NCBI GenBank assembly: GCA_021783685.1 | Contig: JAJXTQ010000062.1 | Span: forward strand, 1-8,609 | Direction: 5' to 3' | DNA from: Pseudomonadota bacterium | GTDB taxonomy: Bacteria > Pseudomonadota > Gammaproteobacteria > UBA5335 | Length of the DNA: 8,609 bases | Part shown: positions 1 to 5,828 of the stretch, one piece after another | Numbering within the stretch: the stretch's first letter is position 1 | Layout: every line of letters begins with the position of its first letter | The notes under the pieces: generated by a model | Databases searched by the model: none | Told to the model about the DNA's origin: nothing | Seen by the model: only the letters and a program-made list of their open reading frames with translations | Made by a program: the position numbers and the translations under genes

Positions 1-56
1 CTGGACAGCGCGACGCCGAACATTCGCGCACCGATCTTATATTCACGAAACGCCAT
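1..56 (-). CDS. 5' end of next oxidase-cluster gene, probably the cytochrome c subunit (partial)
   Basis: Only the first 18 codons are present; the gene continues past the left edge. The start is ATG at 56-54, preceded by a GGGGGAG Shine-Dalgarno sequence at good spacing (about 67-73 on the plus strand). It lies 32 bases downstream of the CcoN-like stop, so it should be in the same transcript. The N-terminus (MAFREYKIGARMFGVALS) is a short charged cytoplasmic stretch followed by what looks like the beginning of a membrane helix. In C-family oxidases the gene after ccoN normally encodes the membrane-anchored cytochrome c subunit CcoO, and this N-terminus would suit such a protein, but no heme motif is in view. 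The assignment as CcoO- or NorC-like therefore rests on position only. Confidence 0.6.
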   Translation of the reverse strand, partial: MAFREYKIGARMFGVALS

Positions 57-88
57 ATTGGCTCTCCCCCTTCGTGTTTCTGGGTGTC

Positions 89-1495
89 TTATCGCTCGTA
101 GGCAAGCTCTTGCGGCATGCGGCCGGCCGGAATCACCGTTCCCTCACGCGCAGTCAGCCACATGTTGATCAGCCACAGGACGTTGCCGGTGAACACCATC
201 GTGCCACCGATCCAGCGGGCGATCATGTACGGGTGCTCGGCAATCACCACGTCGATATACGGAACTTCGTAGATCTTGCCCGCGCCCTGAATCAGGCCGG
301 CGATCGTCATCGAAACCCAGTAGGTCGTGAAGCCGATGAGCAGCATCCAGTAGTGCACGTTGCCCAGGGTCAGCGAGTACAGCTTGCGACGCATGATGTT
401 CTGCAGACCGAAGTAGACCGCGGCGACTTCCAGGAAGGTCGAGAAGCCGAGCAGCGCGAGGTGCGCGTGGGCCACGATCCAGCCGGTGCCGTGGATGTAC
501 CAGTTGATCGCGCGGGTCTGCTGGAAGCCGCCTTGCATGTTCAGCGGGATGGCCATCAGCACGCCCGTGATCGTGAAGCGGATTTCCAGGTTTTCCACGA
601 ACATGTGCCACTTGCCCTGCATGGTGAGCATCAGGTTGGACACGAACGCGATCGCGGGCACCAGGATCAGCACGCCTTCCACCGACGCGAAGGACTTGAG
701 CCACTCCGGCAGCGGGGCGGACATCAGGTGGTGCGCAGCGGGGGTCGAGTAGAACACCACGACCGACCAGAAGTGCAGGTGGCCGATGCGGTGCGAGTAC
801 AGCGGGTTGCCCGTGACCTTCGGCACCGTGTAGTACGCGATCGCGGCGGCAACCGGGGTGATCCAGAGGCCGAGCACGTTGTGCGCGAACCACCAGGTCA
901 TGTAGCCCTCGGTCAGACCGGTCAGGTGGAAGAACTCGGGCGTGTTACCGACCAGGAACACGATGGTGACCATGAACACGGCGGCGGCGAAGAACCAGTT
1001 CGTCGTGTAGATCCCCTGCGTGCGGCGCTGGATGACCGTCATCCACACGTTGATGCACAGCGGCAGCACCATCGCGAACGCGATGTAGAGGTCGATGAAC
1101 CACGGGAAGTCGGAGTACTCCCGGCCCGAGGTGATCCCGGCCCACAGTACCGTCAGGCCCAGGGAAAGGCCGACGTTCCAGGAGAGGGCGTTCCACAGGC
1201 CCAGCTTTTCGGACCACAGCTTGGTGTTGCCCAGGGCGGGCGTGATGTACATCATCGCCATACCGAAGGCCATCGAGATCCAGCCGAAAATCACCGCATG
1301 GACGTGCACCTGGCGCATGTGGCCAAACGCGAAGTACATGTTGCCGGTGACGAAATCCGGGAAACCGAGCTTGGCGGCGTTGAATGAACCGAGGCCGGTC
1401 CCGATGACAAACCACAGGATGGCGGAAAAGCCCCAGTAGATGGCCGCCGCCCCGTTTGGAATGTCTTCATTACGTGCAAATAGATACTTAAACAT
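89..1495 (-). CDS. ccoN: Divergent cbb3-type (C-family) heme-copper oxidase catalytic subunit I
   Basis: Membrane-embedded catalytic subunit of a C-family terminal oxidase, reducing O2 with electrons from cytochrome c. The 468-aa product is almost wholly hydrophobic (about 12 helices). Visible metal ligands: H64 (RQVHVHAVIF, low-spin heme), H205 in WWFAH and H255-H256 (CuB), H343 and H345 in VAHAH (hemes b3 and b). Y249 sits six residues before the HH pair, where cbb3 oxidases carry their active-site tyrosine. No glutamate follows the WWFAH motif, unlike NorB. Oddities: the canonical FEGP region reads MQGGFQQTRAIN, with Q321 in place of the conserved Glu, and NWYIHGTGW (332-340) resembles NorB more than CcoN. 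The start ATG at 1495 follows a GAAGGGA ribosome binding site. An oxygen reductase is much more likely than an NO reductase, though the exact subfamily is unsure. Confidence 0.88.
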   Translation of the reverse strand: MFKYLFARNEDIPNGAAAIYWGFSAILWFVIGTGLGSFNAAKLGFPDFVTGNMYFAFGHMRQVHVHAVIFGWISMAFGMAMMYITPALGNTKLWSEKLGLWNALSWNVGLSLGLTVLWAGITSGREYSDFPWFIDLYIAFAMVLPLCINVWMTVIQRRTQGIYTTNWFFAAAVFMVTIVFLVGNTPEFFHLTGLTEGYMTWWFAHNVLGLWITPVAAAIAYYTVPKVTGNPLYSHRIGHLHFWSVVVFYSTPAAHHLMSAPLPEWLKSFASVEGVLILVPAIAFVSNLMLTMQGKWHMFVENLEIRFTITGVLMAIPLNMQGGFQQTRAINWYIHGTGWIVAHAHLALLGFSTFLEVAAVYFGLQNIMRRKLYSLTLGNVHYWMLLIGFTTYWVSMTIAGLIQGAGKIYEVPYIDVVIAEHPYMIARWIGGTMVFTGNVLWLINMWLTAREGTVIPAGRMPQELAYER

Positions 1496-1535
1496 GGTAT
1501 TCCCCTTCGTTACTCGAGGTCATGTCTCGAAAATT

Positions 1536-1643
1536 TCAACCGCGCTTCTGTTCCTGGTGGTTCTTCGGCGTCAGGATGTAGTAGGAAAGCAGCATGCTCG
1601 AGAACGCAAGCAGAATCCCCAGCAATCCGGCAATGGTTGCCAT
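1536..1643 (-). CDS. 35-aa single-helix membrane protein upstream of ccoN
   Basis: A very short gene of 35 codons plus TGA, starting at ATG 1643 with a clear GAGG Shine-Dalgarno 9 bases upstream. It lies 40 bases before ccoN and 63 bases after the 101-aa gene, all in the same direction. The product starts MATIAGLLGILLAFSSMLLS, continues through YYILTP and ends in a polar tail (KNHQEQKRG). This is one N-terminal membrane helix of about 23 residues with the basic tail probably on the cytoplasmic side. Size, topology and location match accessory small subunits of respiratory oxidases, such as CcoQ and CcoM of cbb3 enzymes or CydX of bd oxidases. I see no convincing sequence match to any of these. 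A stabilising or assembly subunit of the adjacent oxidase is the best inference. Confidence 0.75.
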   Translation of the reverse strand: MATIAGLLGILLAFSSMLLSYYILTPKNHQEQKRG

Positions 1644-1706
1644 GGTTGGTTACCTCGTTGATTCGAAATCCGTGGATGGATGGTCGTGAAACAAAGCCGC
1701 TGCCGC

Positions 1707-2012
1707 TCAGTGCGCGCCGGCGTGTGCTTCGTTGCGCTTGTTGGCGCGCTCGAGCATGTCGTGCTTCGTCAGGCCGACGACCAGAATTCCGACGAAGGCA
1801 AAACCGAATACGAGCATGGCCCAATCGATGAATCCGGTGAACGTCGACGGATCGTAGGCCATCCCGCCGATGCCACCCCAGTTTCCAAAACCGCCGCGTC
1901 CCAGCATGCACATCATTGCCGCGCCGAACACGCTGCCGTTGCCCATGCCGGTCAGCATCCCGCCAACGATGATGGACCAGAAGGCTTTACTCGTTATCGA
2001 CCTTTCTTCCAT
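1707..2012 (-). CDS. 101-aa two-helix membrane protein, first gene of the oxidase operon
   Basis: Not recognised as a known family. The 101-aa product has two hydrophobic segments, roughly residues 10-35 (FWSIIVGGMLTGMGNGSVFG and on) and 58-82 (IDWAMLVFGFAFVGILVVGL). A Gly/Met-rich loop joins them (MMCMLGRGGFGNWGGIGGM, about 34-52). The C-terminal tail is charged and contains His residues (KHDMLERANKRNEAHAGAH). The single Cys and clustered Met and His could suggest metal contact, but this is speculative. The start at ATG 2012 sits very close to an AGGGGGGAG stretch (2014-2022); the spacing is tight but the G-rich stretch allows pairing a few bases further up. It leads the operon containing the 35-aa gene and ccoN, so a role as an accessory or assembly subunit of the oxidase is inferred from context. 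Confidence 0.78.
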   Translation of the reverse strand: MEERSITSKAFWSIIVGGMLTGMGNGSVFGAAMMCMLGRGGFGNWGGIGGMAYDPSTFTGFIDWAMLVFGFAFVGILVVGLTKHDMLERANKRNEAHAGAH

Positions 2013-2219
2013 GCTCCCCCCTAGAGGCTAGTACTTCAAAAATTCCCTTCCGGACCGGCGCCAGAAGCGCCATGGAACCACCGGACCGAAAGCCAGAAAC
2101 CACAACTGACTGTACGAACTCGCAGAAACGGTTGCCGCGTCGCGCATCTCCCTATGTGATCGGACCCCACAGTGCGGAATTTTTCCTTTTTTCATTTTCA
2201 CTGCGGAAAAGCAGGCGCG

Positions 2220-2249
2220 ATCATAGGAAGAGCGGTCTCCCGCTGTCAA
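2220..2249 (-). promoter_or_regulatory. Strong sigma70-type promoter for the leftward oxidase operon
   Basis: On the minus strand, a perfect -35 TTGACA (2249-2244) is followed after an 18-bp spacer by TATGAT (2225-2220), one mismatch from the consensus -10. The predicted transcript starts near 2213 and runs into the 101-aa gene at 2012, giving a leader of about 200 bases. This is by far the best promoter match seen in the divergent region. Confidence 0.65.
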
Positions 2250-2493
2250 GCGCAAAGCGCGTACGCACCCGGCGCGGGTACGCGCCGCCGATACCGTGTT
2301 TGGGTTCTCCTCCTCGATTGCGCCGCATCGCCGCAGACATCGGTTCACCCGACACGGCGACATGGGCTTTCTTCTGATAATCGGCGGATTGTGGCGGAGA
2401 AAAAACCGGGGCGCAAAGTTTTTTTCCGAGGGCGATCGACGCCGTATCGCCAGCGCAACAGATTTCGGCGGCGATGAGAACGTCTACGAATTG

Positions 2494-2509
2494 GCCCTGT
2501 CGACAGGGC
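2494..2509. repeat. Perfect 16-bp palindrome, candidate operator
   Basis: GCCCTGTCGACAGGGC reads the same on both strands with no spacer; it does not extend further on either side. It lies about 180 bases upstream of the CcoS-like gene and about 245 bases upstream of the leftward promoter. An odd-even symmetric site like this fits binding of a dimeric regulator (a TGTCGACA core is typical of several helix-turn-helix families). No regulator is encoded in the window. Confidence 0.45.
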
Positions 2510-2688
2510 ACGAACGGCCTCCCCGTTTTGCTGCACCACGACAGGGAACATGGGGCCGAATCTCCGGACCGGCGGCGTGACGGTCCGACCGCGGCCGTCC
2601 GGAAGCCCGGGGCAGTTTGGGATACCATTGCGGACTTGTTTCCCGCACGGTGCCCGTCCCGGGAGCCGGATGCGGCCGGAGGATTGCC

Positions 2689-2982
2689 ATGAGCGGTATT
2701 GCCCAGTTTTTCCAAAACCTGCCCGACGGCTGGACGATCTATGTCTGGCTGGTTGCGGGTGGCCTGATCATCATTGCCGCCATCTTCTGGATGCGCTGGG
2801 GCTTCAAGAACGAGCAGTTCGACGAAGACATCAAGTATGTGATCTTCGACGAAGAGGACCAGGACAAGATGACCCCCGAGGAATATGCGAAGTCCCGGGA
2901 GGTCATGAAGAAGCAGATGGAAAGCCGCGAGCGGCATCTGGCGATGAAGGCCGCCGCCGAAGCGCAGAAGCGCCGGGCGTAA
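2689..2982 (+). CDS. CcoS-like small membrane protein of the cbb3 oxidase locus
   Basis: The 97-aa product has one membrane helix (about residues 17-36, TIYVWLVAGGLIIIAAIFWM) followed by RWGFKNEQFDEDIKYVIFDEED. This matches the pattern of CcoS assembly proteins, where a helix ending in FW is followed by a basic residue, QFDD, and then an acidic stretch after ILFDDD-like residues. CcoS is needed for cofactor insertion into cbb3 oxidase. The protein is longer than typical CcoS (usually about 45-75 aa) because of a highly charged C-terminal tail (about 60-97), probably helical or coiled-coil. The start ATG at 2689 is chosen over an upstream in-frame ATG at 2617 because GGAGGA lies 6 bases before it. 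It is followed by a cytochrome c gene 12 bases downstream. A structural small subunit (CcoQ-type) is an alternative. Confidence 0.65.
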   Translation: MSGIAQFFQNLPDGWTIYVWLVAGGLIIIAAIFWMRWGFKNEQFDEDIKYVIFDEEDQDKMTPEEYAKSREVMKKQMESRERHLAMKAAAEAQKRRA

Positions 2983-2994
2983 GGAGCGGCTCGC

Positions 2995-3480
2995 GTGCGA
3001 TCCGGAGAAAAAGCCCTGTGGGGCGGCATGGCCCTGTTCGTCGCAGCCGGAGTCGCCTGGAAGCTGGCGCACCCGCCGACCAAGCGCGACGAGGAAATTC
3101 CCTACTACAGCACGGCCTCGCACGCCGTCGCGGTACGCGCCAGCGAACTGATCGACCAGTACCGGTGCAAGGACTGCCACAGCCTGTGGACCACGCACAA
3201 CATGTTCCAGTTCGTGCCGGCGCCGATGCTCGACGGGATCGGCTCGCTGCGCAGCGAGCAGTGGCTGTATGACTATCTTTCCGCGCCCAACCCCCAGGCC
3301 ATCCTGAAATCGCGGCTCAAAGCCAAGTACCGCATGCCCTCCTACGCCACCATGCCGGAACCGGATCGACGCGTGCTGGTGGATTACCTGTCCAGCCTGC
3401 GGGTCAAGAACTGGTATCTGGACCAGACGCACAAGCTGGAGCAGGACAAGCTGACGGGGTCGAGTACCGCGCAGCAATAG
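2995..3480 (+). CDS. Membrane-anchored monoheme cytochrome c of the oxidase locus
   Basis: The 161-aa protein has an N-terminal anchor (about residues 7-24, ALWGGMALFVAAGVAWKL) and then a periplasmic class I cytochrome c domain. The heme-binding motif is CKDCH at 58-62, and M114 in KYRMPSY is the likely sixth ligand. The end of the domain has the usual C-terminal helix (PDRRVLVDYLSSL). It starts with GTG at 2995; GGAG at 2983-2986 abuts the TAA of the preceding gene, so the two are surely cotranscribed and probably translationally coupled. There is a single heme site. It most likely passes electrons to the CcoN-like oxidase or is a subunit of it, standing in for part of CcoO/CcoP. Maturation requires the Ccm system, whose heme-export genes lie just to the right in the opposite orientation. 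Confidence 0.85.
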   Translation: MRSGEKALWGGMALFVAAGVAWKLAHPPTKRDEEIPYYSTASHAVAVRASELIDQYRCKDCHSLWTTHNMFQFVPAPMLDGIGSLRSEQWLYDYLSAPNPQAILKSRLKAKYRMPSYATMPEPDRRVLVDYLSSLRVKNWYLDQTHKLEQDKLTGSSTAQQ

Positions 3481-3506
3481 GGCCCTCGTCGGCGCTCCTC
3501 TTCAAG

Positions 3507-3544
3507 CCCTCACCCCCGCCCTCTCCCGCCTGCGGGAGAGGGGG
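3507..3544. repeat. Palindromic CCCTCTCCC-type repeat between convergent genes
   Basis: A hairpin with an 11-bp perfect stem, CCCTCTCCCGC (3519-3529) and GCGGGAGAGGG (3532-3542), with CCCTCACCCCCG on the left flank. It lies in the 73-base gap between the convergent cytochrome c and ccmD genes. There is no T-run on either side, so it is not a standard intrinsic terminator, although it may still act as a bidirectional transcription block or mRNA-end stabiliser. A second copy in reverse orientation lies within mfd (8180-8223). Repeats of this family are dispersed in many beta- and gammaproteobacterial genomes. Confidence 0.8.
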
Positions 3545-3553
3545 TTCTCACTG

Positions 3554-3730
3554 CTACTTCCGCGCCGCAGCAGCACCCCGCGCAGTACCCCGTTTACGCG
3601 CCCGCGCGAGGCGCGCCCGCACGTTGAACACCTCGATCAGCAGCGCCACGGCGACGACGCCGTACGAGCCCCAGACGAAGCGCGCATAGCCGCCCATGGC
3701 GAAGAACGCGTGCATGCTGCCCCACTTCAT
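3554..3730 (-). CDS. ccmD: Heme exporter protein CcmD
   Basis: The 58-aa small membrane protein has the hallmark CcmD start, HAFFAMGGYARFVWGSYGVV (residues 7-26), within one membrane helix. A basic, Arg/Ala-rich cytoplasmic tail follows (NVRARLARARKRGTARG). CcmD stabilises the CcmABC complex and is needed to release holo-CcmE. Its ATG overlaps the ccmC stop as ATGA (3730-3727), with GGGAGGG as ribosome binding site 7 bases upstream. It is the last gene of the operon; only the palindromic repeat follows, so ccmE is not adjacent here. Confidence 0.9.
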   Translation of the reverse strand: MKWGSMHAFFAMGGYARFVWGSYGVVAVALLIEVFNVRARLARARKRGTARGAAAARK

Positions 3731-4473
3731 GCCGAAGCCCTCCCTGCCGAAGCCTGCCGCACCCATTCCGCGCCGCGTTCGCGCTCGAGCACCAGCGCCC
3801 GCGCCCGCGTGAGCGCCACCGCGATGCTGTACATCCAGAATGCCAGCGCCATCACCAGCATGGACCAGAGCATCGGGGCGGCGATCGTCGGCGCCTTTCC
3901 CAGGGTGATCGACGAGCCCTGGTGCAGCGTGTTCCACCACCGCACCGAAAAGTAGATGATGGGCACGTTCACCACCCCGACCAGCGCGAGCACGCCCGCG
4001 GCCCGATCGGCGCGGCGCACATCGTCGATCGCGCTGTGCAGCGCCATGAATCCCATGTACAGGAACAGCAGGATCAGGGTGGAGGTCATGCGCGCATCCC
4101 AATCCCAGTACGTGCCCCAGGTCGGCCGGCCCCACAGCGCACCCGTCCACAACGACAGGAACGCCATGAGCGCGCCGGTGGGCGCCAGGGCGCTGGCCAT
4201 GATGGAGGACAGCCGCGTGTTGAAGACCAGCCCGACCCCCGCCCAGAACGCCATCACCAGATACACGAACATCGCCATCCACGCGGCGGGCACGTGGATG
4301 AACATGATGCGGTAGACCTCGCCCTGCTGGGCATCGGTCGGCGCGACGAAGAAGCCCAGATAGAGTCCGATCGCCGTCAGCACGGCGGCGAGCGCCCCGA
4401 ACACCGGAACCGCCTTGCCGGCAAGGCGGTAGAACTCCGAGGGAGCGGCGAAACGAAACAAGGAAGAAGCCAT
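3727..4473 (-). CDS. ccmC: Heme exporter / heme-handling protein CcmC
   Basis: Polytopic inner-membrane protein (248 aa, about six helices) that presents heme to CcmE on the periplasmic side in System I cytochrome c maturation. The WWD domain is clear: WGRPTWGTYWDWDARMTS (114-131). Both external heme-ligand histidines are present at H60 (FIHVPAAW) and H184 (WWNTLHQGSS), the positions known from E. coli. Length is normal for the family. The start ATG at 4473 lies 7 bases after the ccmB stop, and the stop overlaps ccmD by four bases. I see nothing that would make it inactive. Confidence 0.95.
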   Translation of the reverse strand: MASSLFRFAAPSEFYRLAGKAVPVFGALAAVLTAIGLYLGFFVAPTDAQQGEVYRIMFIHVPAAWMAMFVYLVMAFWAGVGLVFNTRLSSIMASALAPTGALMAFLSLWTGALWGRPTWGTYWDWDARMTSTLILLFLYMGFMALHSAIDDVRRADRAAGVLALVGVVNVPIIYFSVRWWNTLHQGSSITLGKAPTIAAPMLWSMLVMALAFWMYSIAVALTRARALVLERERGAEWVRQASAGRASA

Positions 4474-4480
4474 ATCGGGA

Positions 4481-5149
4481 TTATTCCAAAGAAATCCGCA
4501 ACGCCGCGACGATCGCCCACGGCGCGAGCGCGGCCGCGCCCAGGGAAATGCCGCCCAGCAACAGCAGGTTCGCCGCCGCCGGGACGCCGCTCGCCACCGA
4601 TTCCACCGCCCCGGCGCCGAAGATCAGCACCGGCACGGTGAGCGGCAGCACGAGCAGCGTCACGAGCACGCCGCCGCCGCGCAGGCCCAGCGTGAGCGCG
4701 GCCCCCACTGCGCCCAGCAGGCTCAAGGTCGGCGTCCCCAGCGCGAGGCTCGCCACCAACGTGGCGGTCGGGGCACCGCCGAGATCGAACATCAGCGCGA
4801 TCGGCGCCGCCGCGATGGTGATGGGGGCGCCGGTGACCAGCCAGTGCGCGACGATCTTGCCGACCACGAACACCGCAGCCGGCTGGCCCGAAAGCAGCAT
4901 CTGCTCCAACGACCCGTCGGCGTGGTCCTGCGCGAAGAGCCGCGCCAGCGACACGATGGACGCCAGCAGCGCCGCGACCCAGACCGTGCCCGGCCCGATC
5001 ATGCGCAGGACGTTGACGTCCGGCCCCACGCCCAGGGGAACCATGGTCACGACCACGAAGAAGAAGAGCAGCACGTTGAGCACGTCGCCGCGCTGGCGCA
5101 TCGCGAGCAGCAGGTCGCGCCGGATCACCGCGGCCAGCGATGCGATCAT
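4481..5149 (-). CDS. ccmB: Heme exporter ABC permease CcmB
   Basis: The 222-aa membrane permease of the CcmAB(CD) ABC complex. The N-terminus (MIASLAAVIRRDLLLAMRQR) is a typical cytoplasmic CcmB start. It is followed by about six hydrophobic segments, and the first loop carries the family pattern SLARLFAQDHADGSLEQML (about 67-85), which contacts the ATPase. The complex uses ATP to free holo-CcmE from CcmC. The ATG at 5149 overlaps the ccmA stop (ATGA, 5149-5146), which implies translational coupling. Full family length with no disruption. Confidence 0.95.
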   Translation of the reverse strand: MIASLAAVIRRDLLLAMRQRGDVLNVLLFFFVVVTMVPLGVGPDVNVLRMIGPGTVWVAALLASIVSLARLFAQDHADGSLEQMLLSGQPAAVFVVGKIVAHWLVTGAPITIAAAPIALMFDLGGAPTATLVASLALGTPTLSLLGAVGAALTLGLRGGGVLVTLLVLPLTVPVLIFGAGAVESVASGVPAAANLLLLGGISLGAAALAPWAIVAALRISLE

Positions 5150-5820
5150 GCCAACGCCTCCGCATCCATCTCATCCGGCTCCGGCGCGCGCAACTCCAGC
5201 CGCCGGATGTGCTCCGAAAGGCCCACCGGCAGATGGGCGGTCAGGACGACGATGCCGCCGCGCGCGAGCTGCGCCGCGATGAGATCGTTCAAGGTCGCCA
5301 CCGCCGCCGCGTCGAGGGCGTTGAAGGGCTCGTCGAGGATCCAGATCCGCGCCGACGCCGCGCCGCAGAGCCGGGCCAGCGCCACGCGGCGCTTCTGCCC
5401 CTGCGACAGGTGGCGCGCCAGCACGTCGCCGAACGCGCCCAGGCCCATGCGGGCGAGCGCCTCCTCGGCGGCATCGACGTTCCCGCCGGCATCGCCGGCC
5501 TGCGCCGCGCCTCCCCGGATCGCCGCCTCCAGGTGGATGTTCTCCAGGGCGGTCAGGTCGTCCTTCACGCCGTTCAAGTGGCCGACGAAGGCGAGGTCGG
5601 CGCCGAATTCCTCGCGCGCCCGCAGGATCGGCTTGCCGTCCCAGCGCACTTCGCCCTCGGTCGGCTGCAGCAGGCCGCACAGGACCCGCAGCAGCGTGGT
5701 CTTGCCCGCACCGTTCTCGCCGGCAATGTGCAAACCCTCGCCCGGCCGCAGTTCGAAGGACAGGCCCTCGAACAGACGGCGTTCGCCGCGGATGCACTGC
5801 AGGTCGATCGCTTGCAGCAT
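5146..5820 (-). CDS. ccmA: Heme exporter ABC ATPase CcmA
   Basis: The 224-aa cytoplasmic ATPase of the Ccm ABC complex. Walker A is GENGAGKTT (34-42), the ABC signature is LSQGQKRR (138-145), Walker B is IWILDEPF (159-166), and the H-loop histidine is H196 in LTAHLP. LSQGQKRR with FNALD after Walker B is characteristic of CcmA. The reading frame is open upstream through ispF sequence, but homology begins at the ATG at 5820, which lies 8 bases after the ispF stop. The tail after the H-loop region ends in an acidic stretch (PEPDEMDAEALA). Confidence 0.95.
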   Translation of the reverse strand: MLQAIDLQCIRGERRLFEGLSFELRPGEGLHIAGENGAGKTTLLRVLCGLLQPTEGEVRWDGKPILRAREEFGADLAFVGHLNGVKDDLTALENIHLEAAIRGGAAQAGDAGGNVDAAEEALARMGLGAFGDVLARHLSQGQKRRVALARLCGAASARIWILDEPFNALDAAAVATLNDLIAAQLARGGIVVLTAHLPVGLSEHIRRLELRAPEPDEMDAEALA

Positions 5821-5828
5821 GGGCTCGG

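Larger units (their letters stand above)
2013..2688. promoter_or_regulatory. Divergent regulatory region of the oxidase locus, no confident gene
   Basis: About 680 bases between the two divergent arms. It contains a leftward sigma70-like promoter (2220-2249), a pair of near-identical 10-mers (CAGTGCGGAA at 2170-2179 and CACTGCGGAA at 2199-2208), an A/T-rich imperfect inverted stretch (about 2395-2430, AAAAAAC paired with GTTTTTT) and a perfect 16-bp palindrome (2494-2509). No FNR-type TTGAT-N4-ATCAA site is visible. Open frames here do not look like proteins, except possibly a short one ending at 2028 (see findings). No clear promoter for the rightward arm was found. Confidence 0.55.

Noticed and set aside
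74..1387. Long plus-strand open frame (437 codons) opposite ccoN
   Set aside because: The product is Arg/His/Gly/Glu-rich with no domain pattern, as expected from the antisense frame of a membrane protein gene with GC-rich third positions. The minus-strand frame gives a clear oxidase.
89..1495. Nitric oxide reductase NorB as identity for the large membrane protein
   Set aside because: The NorB glutamates after the WWxxH motif are absent (VLGLWITP instead), and a tyrosine sits at the cbb3 active-site position. Similarity to NorB is limited to the helix-10 area.
2013..2688. FNR/ANR binding site in the oxidase regulatory region
   Set aside because: No TTGAT-N4-ATCAA or close variant was found on reading the region; GATC-containing stretches near 2158 and 2219 lack the paired half-site.
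2550..3272. 240-codon plus-strand open frame overlapping the CcoS-like gene
   Set aside because: It is a frame-shifted shadow rich in Arg/Pro/Gly. The true genes in this stretch have ribosome binding sites and family motifs.
2221..3477. 418-codon minus-strand open frame across the CcoS-like and cytochrome genes
   Set aside because: It is antisense to two convincing genes with ribosome binding sites and a CxxCH motif. Its own translation has no recognisable domain.
3519..3542. Intrinsic terminator between cytochrome c and ccmD
   Set aside because: The hairpin has no U-run on either strand and belongs to a dispersed repeat family with a second copy in mfd. It may still affect RNA ends, but it is not a standard terminator.
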